64,000 nt of DNA from Paracidovorax wautersii (GCA_009912175.1 WNDQ01000011.1:20916-84915), one strand, 5' to 3'; shown: positions 8,215 to 18,332, numbered from the stretch's first letter. A program made the numbers and translations. The notes: a model not told the origin generated them from the sequence alone.

Positions 8215-10345
8215 TCAGGCGCGGCGCGCCGTCAGCCACTGGCTGGACGGCAGCGGCTCGGCCACGACGCGGACCTCGGCGATCGCGCCGAAGAAGCCGT
8301 CGGCGCGATCGCCCGCCCACGAGCCCGCGCCCACCACCCAGGGCATCGTGTCCGAGACCTTGGCCAGGCCCGAGGCGTCGCCCGAGTTGCGCAGCACCGG
8401 CGCGCCTTCGATGTACATGACGCTTTCACCCGCCTTGGCGTCCGCGACGATGGCGATGTGCACCCAGCGGTCGCGCAGGATCTCGCCCGACCAGCTGGCC
8501 TGGGGCGAGCGCGTGCCGCTGTGCGCGGGCACGATTTCCCACTGGATTTCGCGCAGGCTGGAGACGGCGAACAGCAGCGGCGGGGATTCACCGTCGCCGC
8601 CCGAAAAACCGGGCACGGCATCACGCCGGCCGTCGCGCGTCATGATGTTCATCCAGGCGTTGTTGCCGGCGCTCCAGCCGGCGTCGATCTTGACGAAGGC
8701 CTCGACCGTGTAGCCGCTGCTCGAAAAATCCATGGCGTTGAGCGCGGCCTGGTCCTGCGTCTTGAAGTAGCTCATGCGGCCGACGTTCTTGTCGGTGTTG
8801 AGAAACCGAACCGAGCCCATCGCGGCCGACAGGTGGTGGCTGTCGCTGGACCACACCAGGTCGGCCAATTGGGCCTGCGCCACGCCGGATTCCGAATTGG
8901 GCGCCACGCGATGGATGGGGTTGCTGCCGCTCTCGTCGGCCACCACTTCGCCCGACGCCACACTCTGGCCGTCGGTGCCGCTGCCAAAACGCCAGTGCGC
9001 CACGGTGCTGGTGACCTTGACGTAGTCGTCGCGGTCCTTGGGGGCGACCGGCTCGACCACGACCGGCTCGGTAAAGCCCGTCAGGATGATGTCGCGCGCC
9101 TTGTCGATCAGCGACGTGCGGCTGGCGCTGCCGGCCTTGAAGTCCTTGTTGAAGCGCGAAAAACGCTGGGCAAAGTCGATGTCGATGCTGAACTGTTCAT
9201 TGCTGTCCGTGAGCACGGCCACGTCGAACTGGTTGAGCGAATCCTTGGGTTTTTCGACCACCCAGGGGGAGAACGACAGCACGTTGATCTTGTTGTGCGT
9301 CAGGTCGAACTCGTACAGCCGCATCTCACCGTTGCCGCCGTTGTAGGCCATCTGGTAGTCCACCACCATCTCATGCACGGGGTTGCCGGCGTCGTTGGTC
9401 TTGGTCAGCAGCGCGGCGCCGTGGTAGTGGCCGTTGAGCGTCATGAAGATCTGGTCGTTGTCGCGGATCAGCTTCTCCCACAGCATCAGGCCGTAGGCGG
9501 TTTCCAGTGGCGAGACCGCGTCGGCGGCGATGTTGAGCAGCTGGTGGTTGACCAGAATGACCGGCAGCGTGGGGTTGTCGGCCATGACCTTGCGGGCCCA
9601 GGCGATGCCGTTGTCGGAGATGCGCCAGGACAGCGACAGCACCATGAACTTCTGGCCCTCGGACTCGAAGACGTGGTACTCATGAAAGCCCGTCGCGTCG
9701 CGCGCGCCGAAAGTCGACTGGCGCGCCGCGCGGGCCGTGCCAAACCACTGAAGATAGGGCTCTCAGGTCACGCTGCGCGTCCGTGGCCGAGGCCTGCGAG
9801 CTGGCGTCCACGTAATCCTGGTCGTCGAGCACATCGTGGTTGCCGGCCAGGATGGAATACGGCACCTTGGCCGTCTCCAGCACACGCATGGCCTGGTCGG
9901 CGACCTTCCACTGGTCGGGCTTGCGCACCTGGTCCACCACGTCGCCCAGGTGGATCAAAAAGGGAATGTTCAGGTCTTCGGCGTTGGAGGCCGTGAAGTA
10001 GGTCTGCGCCATGAAAGGCTCGCTGCCGTACCGGCGCATGTACTGGTTGTTCTCGTCGAGCGTGGCGTAGCGTGAGTAGAACTGCGTGTCCGGCAGCACC
10101 GCCAGCGCAAAACGCGAGCCCAGCGTGCTGTCGGCCGGCTGGCTGCCGCCGCTGCTCGAGCCACTGCTTGAGCCGCTGCTGGTGTCGTTGCTCGAATCGC
10201 CGCCGCATGCGGCCAGCAGGCTGGAGCCGCCGACCGTCGCCACGGAAAGGCCGAGGCCGCGAGCAAGGACCTGACGGCGTCCGTGATCCAGGATGGCTGC
10301 GCCCACTGCGCTGTGGGTGTGATTTTTGGGCTTGAAGAAAGACAT
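8215..10345 (-). pseudogene. Metallophosphoesterase lipoprotein with C-terminal LamG-like domain, frame-broken
   Basis: Two frames together make one protein of about 709 residues. The N-terminal part (10345 down to about 9760) starts MSFFKPKNHT, has a twin-arginine-like and lipobox stretch (SSLLAAC), a Ser/Gly linker, then phosphoesterase motifs LPDTQFYS, LIHLGDVVDQ and AGNHDVLDD. The C-terminal part continues in another frame from about PYLQWFG to the stop at 8215. It has VNHQLL, GHYHGAALL and, over the last 230 residues, a concanavalin/LamG-like fold (STVAHWRFGSG, GYTVEAFVKIDAG). The frames switch around 9755-9800, equivalent to one extra base or two missing. Either a true frameshift or a sequencing error; all key motifs are otherwise intact. 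Confidence 0.75.
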
Positions 10346-10526
10346 GGGGTGAGGCTGGCAAGGGTGAAAGAAAGCGGCATGCAAGTTGGTTCTTCACTGC
10401 TTTTGCTGTGTCCCCGTCCTTCTCACCCTCGATGCAGCTGAACCTATGCAGCCGGGCATTCTTGGCACCGAATATTTCAGGCGTGCGACAGGCCAAGGCC
10501 CGCGACCGCTCCCGTACACTCGCCCG

Positions 10527-11291
10527 ATGCCCTGGCACGCCCGTCTTCGACTGCACTACACCGCCTCACCCGCTGCTGCCACCGCAGCCCCCGCCCGCAC
10601 CGTGGCGCGGTTTCGCCACGACGGGCCGCTGCGCATCCTGCAAAGCCTCTACCCCGAGGGCGACGCGGTCTGCCACAACGTGATGGTGCACCCGCCCAGC
10701 GGGCTGGTCGGCGGCGACGTGCTGGACATCGACGTGCAGGTCGACGCCGGCGCGCACGGCCTGGTGACCACGCCCGGCGCGACGCGCTTTTACCGCAGCG
10801 AAGGCGACGGCGCGCTGCAGAACACACGGCTGCAGGTGGCGGCCGGCGGGCGGCTTGAATGGCTGCCGCTGGAGGCGATCTGCTACGACCAGTGCCGGGC
10901 CGAGAACCGCCTGCACATCGACCTGGCGCCCGGCGCCGAGATGATGGGCTGGGACATGACGGCGCTGGGCCTGCCCGGTGCCCGTAAACCGTTTTTGAGC
11001 GGGCATTTCCAGCAGCACATCGAACTGCCCGGCGTCTGGCTGGAGCGCGGCCGCATCGACGCGCAAGATGCCCTGCTGATGGACGGCGCACTTGGCCTGG
11101 CGGGCCAGCGCTGCTGCGCCTCGCTGTTCTTCCTGGCCGGCTCGCCGATCGAGCGTGAACGACGCCAGGCCCTGCTCGAAGCCGCGCAGACGCTGGCGCA
11201 GGCCCACGGCCTGCTGCGGCAGGTGTGGGCGCGCTGGCGCACCCTGGCCTGGCGGTTGCCCGCCACGGCGCCGCGCATCTGGGCGACCTGA
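10527..11291 (+). CDS. ureD: Urease accessory protein UreD, internally shortened and without urease genes nearby
   Basis: 254 residues starting MPWHARLRLHYT. UreD hallmarks are present: RILQSLYPEGDAVCHNVMVHPPSGLVGGD, GAHGLVTTPGATRFYRS and GWDMTALGLPG. UreD acts with UreF and UreG as the scaffold that loads nickel into apo-urease. The C-terminal region goes from ALLEAAQTLAQAH straight to LLRQVWARWR. From memory of relatives, about 30 residues normally sit between these, suggesting an in-frame internal deletion. No ureABC or other accessory genes lie in the window, although the urea importer urtABCDE is 7 kb away. The product may not be functional. Confidence 0.75.
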   Translation: MPWHARLRLHYTASPAAATAAPARTVARFRHDGPLRILQSLYPEGDAVCHNVMVHPPSGLVGGDVLDIDVQVDAGAHGLVTTPGATRFYRSEGDGALQNTRLQVAAGGRLEWLPLEAICYDQCRAENRLHIDLAPGAEMMGWDMTALGLPGARKPFLSGHFQQHIELPGVWLERGRIDAQDALLMDGALGLAGQRCCASLFFLAGSPIERERRQALLEAAQTLAQAHGLLRQVWARWRTLAWRLPATAPRIWAT

Positions 11292-11314
11292 GCCAACTGC
11301 CACTCGACAGTGGT

Positions 11315-11333
11315 GCAAATGATTGTCATGACG
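11315..11333 (+). promoter_or_regulatory. Possible Fur box upstream of the YncE-like gene
   Basis: GCAAATGATTGTCATGACG matches the 19-bp Fur consensus at 12 positions, including the AATGAT-N2-TCAT core. It lies 75 bp upstream of the gene at 11409, just after the ureD stop. Iron control of YncE-type proteins is known in E. coli, which supports the call. Confidence 0.5.
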
Positions 11334-11408
11334 AATTGAGTTACACTAGCGGCGCTGCGCACGGCCTGCCGCGCGCGGTGATCCCTTTCATCACGCAAAA
11401 GCAAACTC

Positions 11409-12815
11409 ATGACAACAACTCCTTGCGCGTGGCGTCCTCCTGTCTTGGCACTGGCTTTGTCGCTGGCCGCCCTGCAGGCAGCCACTGCCGCCGTCTTCGA
11501 CGCACCCGACGCCAATTTCACCGGCGCCATCGCCGTCGCCCCCTTGCCGCCCGTCTATCCCGGCGGCCAGGCCACGGTGCAGGGCCGCAACCTCAAGCCC
11601 GGCCAGCGCGTGACGCTGCTGCGCGGCACCACCGATGTGGGTAACGGCGCGGCGACCGTCGCGCCAGATGGCACCTTCAAGGCCACGGTCCGCATTCCGG
11701 CCGACGCCGCCGTCGGCACGCAGCCACTGATCGCCGCCATCCAGGGGCCGGACGCGGCCGTGGTGGTTCCGCTCAAGGTCTCGCCCCAGCTCGCGCCCGT
11801 GGGCGCCGAGCGTTTCGACCGCGCGACGCGCCAGGTTGCCCAGGGCCTGTATCAGGCGACCTACAGCGAGAAAAGCCAGGCGCTGTTCCTGACCTCGTCG
11901 GTGGGCGTGCGCCCGCTCAAGAGCGCGGCCATCATCAAGGTGGACCCGGCCACGCTGCAAACCGTGGCGACGGGCGCTTCGCCAGCGACCGATGCGGTCA
12001 CGGGGTTTTATGGCGTCTATGGCATCGACGTGGACGACGCCCACGGCACGGTCTGGGCCACCAACACGCGCCAGGACACGGTGGCGGTCTACCGCCAGTC
12101 CGACCTGGCGCTGGTCAAACAGTTGCCGCCCGGCGCTGCCCCGCGCGCGCATGAAATCGCCATCGACACCGAGCTGGGCCGCGCCTACGTGAGCACGGCC
12201 GCCGAGCGCCCGCCCTCGCCCGCGCAGAACCAGGTCGTCGTGTTCGACACGGCCACGCAGCAGCCCACCGGCCGCATCGACATCACCTCGACCCGCGCGG
12301 GCCAGGTCTTCAACACCCTGGGCCTGGCGCTGGACAGCTACCGCCACAAGCTCTACGTCACCAGCCTGAACACCGGCGAGCTGGCCGTGATCGACACGCA
12401 AAGCAACACGGTCGACAAGGTGATCGCGCTGCCCGTGGCCTCGGCCATGGGCGTGGCGGTGGACCCCAGCCGCAACCTCGTGTTCGTGGCGTCGCCCTCG
12501 GCCGACGGCGTGCTCATCGTCGACGCCGCCATGGGCGACGTGCTGCACACCACCGCAACCGGCGCGGGCGCACTCAAGGTCGCCTACGACGCGGCACGCG
12601 GCCTGGTCTACGTGGCCAATCGCGCAGCCGGCACCGTGACGGCCGTCAACGAGAACGGACAGATCGTCGGCAACCTCGAACTGGGCCCCTTTCCCAACCA
12701 CATTGCCACCGACGGCCACGGTGCGGCCTTTGTGCTGAGCAAGATGCGCGGCGGCCCCAACGCGGCTGAGGACGCGTCGGGCGACCCGCTCACCCGCCTG
12801 CAGTTCAAGAACTGA
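11409..12815 (+). CDS. YncE-like periplasmic beta-propeller protein
   Basis: 468 residues with an N-terminal signal peptide (PVLALALSLAALQAATAAVF). The C-terminal two thirds are YVTN/YncE-type propeller repeats: YGIDVDDAHGTVWATNTRQDTVAVY, AIDTELGRAYVS, LALDSYRHKLYVTSLNTGELAVID, AVDPSRNLVFVASPSADGVLIVD and AYDAARGLVYVANRAAGTVTAV. About residues 35-135 form a separate Ig-like lead-in (GGQATVQGRNLKPGQRVTLL). Relatives are periplasmic and often iron-regulated beside TonB receptors; the exact role is unknown. Its stop overlaps the end of the convergent FAD dehydrogenase by 11 bp. The upstream Fur-like box suggests induction under low iron. Confidence 0.8.
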   Translation: MTTTPCAWRPPVLALALSLAALQAATAAVFDAPDANFTGAIAVAPLPPVYPGGQATVQGRNLKPGQRVTLLRGTTDVGNGAATVAPDGTFKATVRIPADAAVGTQPLIAAIQGPDAAVVVPLKVSPQLAPVGAERFDRATRQVAQGLYQATYSEKSQALFLTSSVGVRPLKSAAIIKVDPATLQTVATGASPATDAVTGFYGVYGIDVDDAHGTVWATNTRQDTVAVYRQSDLALVKQLPPGAAPRAHEIAIDTELGRAYVSTAAERPPSPAQNQVVVFDTATQQPTGRIDITSTRAGQVFNTLGLALDSYRHKLYVTSLNTGELAVIDTQSNTVDKVIALPVASAMGVAVDPSRNLVFVASPSADGVLIVDAAMGDVLHTTATGAGALKVAYDAARGLVYVANRAAGTVTAVNENGQIVGNLELGPFPNHIATDGHGAAFVLSKMRGGPNAAEDASGDPLTRLQFKN

Positions 12816-15800
12816 TCGCTACGCCGCCCGCCGCCTGCCGCAGTTGCGCCAGCAGCACCTGCAGCGGGTGGCGCAACTCGCGTTGGCTCAGCCGTTTGGC
12901 CTGACTGCGGCACGAGTAGCCCGTCGCCAGCGCTTCGCCTTGTTCGTCCGGCGCCGCGTCCACCTGCGGCGCCCACGACTGGGCATAAATGCGGCGCGAG
13001 GTCTCCAGATTGCGCGCCTCGTGCCCGTAGGTGCCCGACATGCCGCAGCAGCCCGTGGCCTGTACGTCCAGCCGCAGCCCGAAGTGGTTGAACACGCGTG
13101 CCCACTGCGCGCTGCTGTCGGGCGCGTTGGTTTTTTCGGTGCAATGGGCGAGCAGCCGGTAACGTGCGCCGCTGTCGGCCGGCTTGGGCAGATCGGCCAG
13201 GGCGGGCAGTTGCTCGGCCAGCCATTCCTGCGGCAGCGCCACGTGCGGCACCTCGCCAATGGCGTCGACCTTCAAGTACTCCTGCCGGTAGACCAGCGTC
13301 ATGGCCGGGTCCAGCCCGACCAGCGGCACGCCGGCCGCCGCCAGCGCCTGCAGGCCGCGCGCATTGCGGATGGCCGCCTTGGCAAACGCCTGCAGAAAGC
13401 CCTGCACCTGCAGCGGCTTGCCATTGGGCCGCAGCGGCGCCAGCCAGACCTGAAAGCCCAGGCGTGCGGCCAGCTCGGCAAAGTCGGCCAGCTGGCCGGT
13501 CTCGAAAAAGCGGGTGAAGCTGTCCTGCACCAGCACCACGCTGCGCGCGCGCTGCGCCGGGGTGAGCTGCGCCAGCGCCTCGGGCGTGGCGGGCCGGATT
13601 TGCCAGGCCCGCAGCACGCCCGCCAGGTCCGTGCGGCTGAGCAAGGGGCTGTCGACCAGGCCCAGGCCCTTGCCGAGCAGCCGGCGCACCGCTGGCTGCC
13701 GCATCACGCCGTTGTAGAGCGCCGGCGCCTTGGCAAACCAGGGCATGGTGAATTCAAGCGAGCCGACCAGATAGTCGCGCGCGGGCCGCAGGTAGCGCTG
13801 GTGGTAAAGCTGCAAAAAGCGCGAACGGAAGTCCGGCACGTTGACCTTGATGGGGCACTGCCCCGCGCACGACTTGCAGGCCAGGCAGCCGGCCATGGCG
13901 TCGTAGACCTCGTGCGAAAAATCGTCGGCCCCCTTGCGCGCCGCACGGCTGTTGCGCCAGCGCGGCCACAGGCTGCGCAAAAAACCCGTCGGCTCGCGCG
14001 CGGCCTGCAGCACGTCCACGCCCGCCTGGCCCTGCAGCCGCAGCCATTCGCGCATGAGCGAGGCGCGCCCCTTGGGCGACTGCTCGCGCTGGCGCGTGGC
14101 CTTCCATGACGGGCACATCGCGTCGTCGGGGTCGTAGTTGTAGCAGGCGCCATTGCCGTTGCAGTGCATGGCCGCGCCAAAGCTTTGCCAGACCCGCTCG
14201 TCGATCTGGTGGTCGTGCTCGCCACGCGTGGGCACACCGTCGATCTTGAGCAGCCGCGCCGGGCTTTGCCAGGGCGTGGCGATCTTGCCGGGGTTGAACT
14301 GGTTGTGCGGGTCGAACGCGGCCTTCAACTGCTGCAGCGACGCGTACAGCTCGCCAAAGAAAGCCGGCGCGTATTCCGAGCGCACGCCCTTGCCGTGCTC
14401 GCCCCACAGCAGGCCGCCATAACGCTGCGTGAGCGCGGCCACGGCGTCGCTGATCGGTCGCACCAGCGCGGCCTGCGCCGGGTCTTTCATGTCCAGGGCC
14501 GGGCGCACGTGCAGCACGCCGGCGTCCACATGGCCGAACATGCCATAGGGCAGTTGATAGCCGTCGAGCAAGGCGCGGAACTCGGCAATGAAATCGGCCA
14601 GGTTCTCGGGCGGCACGGCCGTGTCCTCGACAAAGGGCTGCGGGCGCGCCTCGCCCTGCACATTGCCCAGCAGGCCCACGGCGCGCTTGCGCATGGCGTA
14701 CACCCGCTTGACGGCGGGCGTGCCGGTGGCCAGCGTGTGGCCCAGCCGCTCGACCGTCGTGTCCTGCTGCAGGTGCGCGACAAAAGCGGCCACCTGGGCA
14801 TCGACCGCTTCGGGGTCGTCGCCGCTGAATTCGATGAGGTTGATGCCCAGCGTCTGGCGCTGCGCATCTTGCGGAAAGTACTCGGCGACGCTGCTCCACA
14901 CGAAGTCGTTCATGGCCAGCAGCAGCACCTTGGAGTCGACCGTCTCGATCGACAGCGGCTGGTGCGCGATGAGGGCGCGCGCGTCGCGCAGCGCGTCCAT
15001 GAAGCCGCCGTAGCGCACGTTGACCAGCACCGCGTACTTCGGAATCGGCAGCACGTTGAGCCTGGCCTCGACCACGAAGCCGAGCGAGCCTTCGGCGCCG
15101 CACAGCACGCTGTTGAGGTTGAAGCGGCCGTCGGCCTCGCGCAGATGCGCCAGGTCGTAGCCCGTCAGGCACCGGTTGAGCTTGGGGAACTTGGCCTCGA
15201 TCAGCGCGGCCTGGGTGTCGCAGATGCGCCGGGCCGTGCGGTAAACCTGGCCGGCGCGCCCGGGCTGGGCGCATTGGCGCTCCAGCGCCTCGTCGGCCAG
15301 GGGCTCGCTGAGCAGGCGCTGGCCGCCCAGCAGCACGAAGTCGAGCGCGAGCACGTGGTCGCGCGTCTTGCCGTAGGTGCAACTGCCCTGCCCGCTGGCG
15401 TCGGTGTTGATCATGCCGCCCAGCGTGGCGCGGTTGGACGTCGACAGTTCGGGCGCGAAGAACAGCCCGTGCGCGGCCAGCGCGGCGTTGAGCTGGTCCT
15501 TGACCACGCCGGCCTCCACGCGCACCCAGCCCTGCTCGGCGTTGATCTCCAGGATGCGGTTCATGTGGCGCGACAGGTCCACCACGATGCCGTCGGTCAG
15601 CGACTGGCCGTTGGTGCCCGTGCCGCCGCCGCGCGGGGCCACCACCACGTCCTGGAAATCAGGCGCGGCCAGCAGCGTGGCCAGCGTCTGCACGTCGCCC
15701 GCGTGGGCCGGGTAGACCACGGCCTGCGGCAGGCGCTGGTAGATCGAGTTGTCGGTGGCCTGCACCGTACGGCTGGCGTGGCCGGTGTGGATCTCGCCTT

Positions 15801-15969
15801 CAAAACCTTGCGCGGCCAGGGTGTCCAGAAACTGCTGGTAAACGGCGGGCAGGCGGCTGGCCGCCGGCAGCGGCACCGGGATGTTGCGGGCAGGACGGCT
15901 GGGCACGGCGGCCGGCCGGGGTGCGGGGCCTGGGCGCTCGGCCGGCGCCTTCTCTTGCATCAAATGCAT
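12805..15969 (-). CDS. FAD-linked and Fe-S domain dehydrogenase, YdiJ / D-2-hydroxyacid type
   Basis: 1054 residues from ATG at 15969 (MHLMQEKAPAE); a second Met three codons later is possible. Order: PCMH FAD-binding domain (VVAPRGGGTGTNGQSLTDGI), FAD-oxidase C-terminal domain with GMFGHVDAGVLHVRP, a Cys-rich linker (CNGNGACYNYDPDDAMCPSW), a 4Fe-4S site (CLACKSCAGQCPIKVN), and a CCG-type domain (CTEKTN and TGCCGMSGTYGHE). This is the large fused enzyme class of E. coli YdiJ, which oxidises D-2-hydroxyglutarate or similar D-2-hydroxyacids. The divergent LysR gene is probably its regulator. All cofactor motifs are intact. Confidence 0.9.
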   Translation of the reverse strand: MHLMQEKAPAERPGPAPRPAAVPSRPARNIPVPLPAASRLPAVYQQFLDTLAAQGFEGEIHTGHASRTVQATDNSIYQRLPQAVVYPAHAGDVQTLATLLAAPDFQDVVVAPRGGGTGTNGQSLTDGIVVDLSRHMNRILEINAEQGWVRVEAGVVKDQLNAALAAHGLFFAPELSTSNRATLGGMINTDASGQGSCTYGKTRDHVLALDFVLLGGQRLLSEPLADEALERQCAQPGRAGQVYRTARRICDTQAALIEAKFPKLNRCLTGYDLAHLREADGRFNLNSVLCGAEGSLGFVVEARLNVLPIPKYAVLVNVRYGGFMDALRDARALIAHQPLSIETVDSKVLLLAMNDFVWSSVAEYFPQDAQRQTLGINLIEFSGDDPEAVDAQVAAFVAHLQQDTTVERLGHTLATGTPAVKRVYAMRKRAVGLLGNVQGEARPQPFVEDTAVPPENLADFIAEFRALLDGYQLPYGMFGHVDAGVLHVRPALDMKDPAQAALVRPISDAVAALTQRYGGLLWGEHGKGVRSEYAPAFFGELYASLQQLKAAFDPHNQFNPGKIATPWQSPARLLKIDGVPTRGEHDHQIDERVWQSFGAAMHCNGNGACYNYDPDDAMCPSWKATRQREQSPKGRASLMREWLRLQGQAGVDVLQAAREPTGFLRSLWPRWRNSRAARKGADDFSHEVYDAMAGCLACKSCAGQCPIKVNVPDFRSRFLQLYHQRYLRPARDYLVGSLEFTMPWFAKAPALYNGVMRQPAVRRLLGKGLGLVDSPLLSRTDLAGVLRAWQIRPATPEALAQLTPAQRARSVVLVQDSFTRFFETGQLADFAELAARLGFQVWLAPLRPNGKPLQVQGFLQAFAKAAIRNARGLQALAAAGVPLVGLDPAMTLVYRQEYLKVDAIGEVPHVALPQEWLAEQLPALADLPKPADSGARYRLLAHCTEKTNAPDSSAQWARVFNHFGLRLDVQATGCCGMSGTYGHEARNLETSRRIYAQSWAPQVDAAPDEQGEALATGYSCRSQAKRLSQRELRHPLQVLLAQLRQAAGGVAISS

Positions 15970-16030
15970 GATTTTTGAATCGAATTCGTGGGGTAATGCA
16001 AGTATCCTTGGGTCAGAAGATAGCCACAAA

Positions 16031-16041
16031 CGAATAATTCG
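16031..16041. promoter_or_regulatory. Short dyad in the divergent LysR/dehydrogenase control region
   Basis: CGAATAATTCG is an 11-bp palindrome in the 95-bp AT-richer gap between the dehydrogenase start (15969) and the LysR start (16065). This is where a LysR regulator normally binds. GAATCGAATTC nearby (about 15977-15987) repeats the half site. Assignment is by position only. Confidence 0.35.
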
Positions 16042-16064
16042 CCCATTTTTGTTGCATAGAACTC

Positions 16065-16952
16065 ATGAATCACCGTCACCTCACACCCTCCATGTCGCTG
16101 CTGCTGGTGTTCGAGGCGGCCGGGCGGCACGAAAGCTACACGCGCGCGGCCGAAGAGCTGTCGCTCAGCCAGAGTGCGATCAGCCGCCAGATCCAGGCGC
16201 TGGAGACGCACCTGGCCATCCCCCTGTTCCGGCGCGAGGGGCGGTCGGTTCGCCTGACCGACGTCGGGCGGCGCTACCACGCCGAGCTGTGCAGCGCGCT
16301 GGGGCGCATCCGCGGCGCCACGCTGCAGGCCATGGCCCACCAGGCCGGCACCGGCGCGCTGCAGTTGGCCACCCTGCCCACCCTGGGCTCCAAATGGCTG
16401 CTGCCGCGCCTGCAGGGCTTTTACGCCGCCCACCCGCGCGTGACGGTGCATTTGCACTCGCGCATCGGGGCGGTCGACTTTCATGCCGAGGGCATCGACG
16501 CGGCCATCACCGTCGGCCGGGGCGACTGGCCCGGGCTGGTCGCGCACCGGCTGTACGACGAATTCCAGGTCGCCATCGTCGCGCCGCAGATGGCCAACCG
16601 CGGCCAGGCGCTCGAGCCCGCCTGGGCGTCCACGCAGACGCTGCTGACCGTGGCCAGCAACCCGCAAGCCTGGGCCGAGTGGTTCTCGCACTTCAACCTC
16701 GACCACCGGCACATGCGCGTGGGGCCAAGCTTCGAGTTGACCTCGCACCTCGTCCAGGCGGTGCAGGCGGGCATGGGCATCGGCCTGGTGCCCCAAGCGC
16801 TGGTGCAGGAAGAACTGGACCGCGGCGACCTGCGCCCCATCGGCCCACCCATGGCCAGCACGCGCCATTACTACCTGCTCTACCCGACCGGCAACGCCGG
16901 CCTGCCCGCGCTGGTGGCGTTCCGCGACTGGCTGCTGGGCCAGCCGGCCTGA
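16065..16952 (+). CDS. LysR-family regulator, GcvA-like
   Basis: 295 residues. The winged helix-turn-helix is residues 5-65 (LLVFEAAGRHESYTRAAEEL, SLSQSAISRQIQALE, FRREGRSVRLTD), followed by an effector-binding domain of the GcvA/AmpR subgroup (LATLPTLGSKWLLPRL, AVDFHAEGIDAAITVGRGDW, GMGIGLVPQALVQEEL). It is divergent from the FAD/Fe-S dehydrogenase gene, with 95 bp shared, so it most likely controls that gene and itself. The following FAD oxidase gene reads the same way after 81 bp and could be a further target. Confidence 0.88.
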   Translation: MNHRHLTPSMSLLLVFEAAGRHESYTRAAEELSLSQSAISRQIQALETHLAIPLFRREGRSVRLTDVGRRYHAELCSALGRIRGATLQAMAHQAGTGALQLATLPTLGSKWLLPRLQGFYAAHPRVTVHLHSRIGAVDFHAEGIDAAITVGRGDWPGLVAHRLYDEFQVAIVAPQMANRGQALEPAWASTQTLLTVASNPQAWAEWFSHFNLDHRHMRVGPSFELTSHLVQAVQAGMGIGLVPQALVQEELDRGDLRPIGPPMASTRHYYLLYPTGNAGLPALVAFRDWLLGQPA

Positions 16953-17033
16953 TTCCTGTCATTCCGGCCGGGAATGGGGCCAGTCGGAATCGTTCATTGA
17001 CCCGGCGGCACGGGCCACCCAGAATGCTTGGCG

Positions 17034-18323
17034 ATGAAAGGCGATGTACACAGCCACGGCCTGTGGGAGGCCAGTGCCCCACCGGCCCCCGCCACGCCCG
17101 CACTGGAGGGCGAGGCACCGGCCGTTGATGCCGCCGTCGTCGGTGCCGGCTATACCGGCCTGTCGGCCGCCCTGCACCTGCGCGAAGGCGGCGCCCGCGT
17201 CGCCGTGCTGGAAGCGCAGGACGTCGGCTTTGGCGGCTCCGGGCGCAACGTCGGCCTGGTCAATGCGGGCCTGTGGATCACGCCCCAGACCGTGCTGCAA
17301 ACCGCCGGGCCAGTCCATGGCCCGCGCCTGCTGCAATGCCTGGGCGAGGCGCCGTCGCTGGTCTACACGCTGATCGACCAGCACGGCATCGACTGCCAGG
17401 CCCAACGCCACGGCACCCTGCACTGCGCCGTCGGCCGCCAAGGGCTGCGCAACATCGAGACTCGCTGGCGGCAATGGAAGGACCTGGGCGCGCCCGTCGA
17501 ACTGCTCGACGCCCGGGCCATCGCCCTGGCCACCGGCTGCGCGGCCTACGCGGGCGGCCTGCGCGACCTGCGCGCCGGCACCGTGCAGCCGCTGGCCTAC
17601 GCGCGCGGCCTGGCCCATGCGGCCGTGGGCGCCGGTGCGCACCTGTACACAAACAGCCGCGTGACTGGCGTGCAGGACCGCCAGACGCACTGGCGGCTGC
17701 AGACTGCGCAGGGCCGGATCGACGCGAAATGGATCATCGTCGCCACCGACGCCTACACCGACGGCCCCTGGTCTGCGCTGCAGCGCGAGCAGATCCGTCT
17801 GCCCTACTTCAACATGGCCACCGCACCGCTGAGCGAGCGCCTGCGCGCGCGCATCCTGCCCAACGGCGAGGGTGCATGGGACACCCGGCAGGTGCTGTCG
17901 TCGTTCCGGCTGGACCAGGCCGGCCGCCTGGTCTTCGGCAGCGTCGGTGCCCTGCGCGGCGGCGCGAGCCACCGCATCCATGCCGACTGGGGCCGGCGCG
18001 CGCTGGCGCGGCTCTTTCCCGAGCTGGGCCACGTCACCTTTGAATACGCCTGGTACGGCCAGATCGGCATGACGACCAACGCACTGCCGCGTTTTCACAC
18101 GCTGGCGCGCAACACCGTCGCCATCGCGGGCTACAACGGGCGCGGCATCGCACCCGGGACCGCGCTGGGGCGCGAGCTGGCCCGGCTGGTGCTGGGGCAG
18201 ATCGACGCCAGCGACCTGCCGCTGCCGACCACCACACCCGACCACCCGCCGTTCAAACCCGCGCGCGAAGCCTTCTACGAATACGGCGCCCTGGCAGCGC
18301 ACGCCGGCGGCGGCTGGGTCTGA
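17034..18323 (+). CDS. FAD-dependent amine/amino acid oxidoreductase (DAO family, PuuB-like)
   Basis: 429 residues from ATG at 17034; a TTG six bases upstream is also in frame. The dinucleotide-binding motif VVGAGYTGLSAALHLREGG lies near residue 38. GGSGRNVGLVNAGLW is the following FAD contact, and the C-terminal GYNGRGIAPGTALGRELA is the second FAD-binding element of the DAO fold. Closest in style to gamma-glutamylputrescine oxidase and similar amine oxidases; the substrate cannot be read from sequence. It converges on urtE with only 9 bp between stops. Confidence 0.82.
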   Translation: MKGDVHSHGLWEASAPPAPATPALEGEAPAVDAAVVGAGYTGLSAALHLREGGARVAVLEAQDVGFGGSGRNVGLVNAGLWITPQTVLQTAGPVHGPRLLQCLGEAPSLVYTLIDQHGIDCQAQRHGTLHCAVGRQGLRNIETRWRQWKDLGAPVELLDARAIALATGCAAYAGGLRDLRAGTVQPLAYARGLAHAAVGAGAHLYTNSRVTGVQDRQTHWRLQTAQGRIDAKWIIVATDAYTDGPWSALQREQIRLPYFNMATAPLSERLRARILPNGEGAWDTRQVLSSFRLDQAGRLVFGSVGALRGGASHRIHADWGRRALARLFPELGHVTFEYAWYGQIGMTTNALPRFHTLARNTVAIAGYNGRGIAPGTALGRELARLVLGQIDASDLPLPTTTPDHPPFKPAREAFYEYGALAAHAGGGWV

Positions 18324-18332
18324 GGTTCTGAG

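Noticed and set aside
10527..11291. Urease operon at this locus
   Set aside because: Only ureD is present; the following genes are unrelated.
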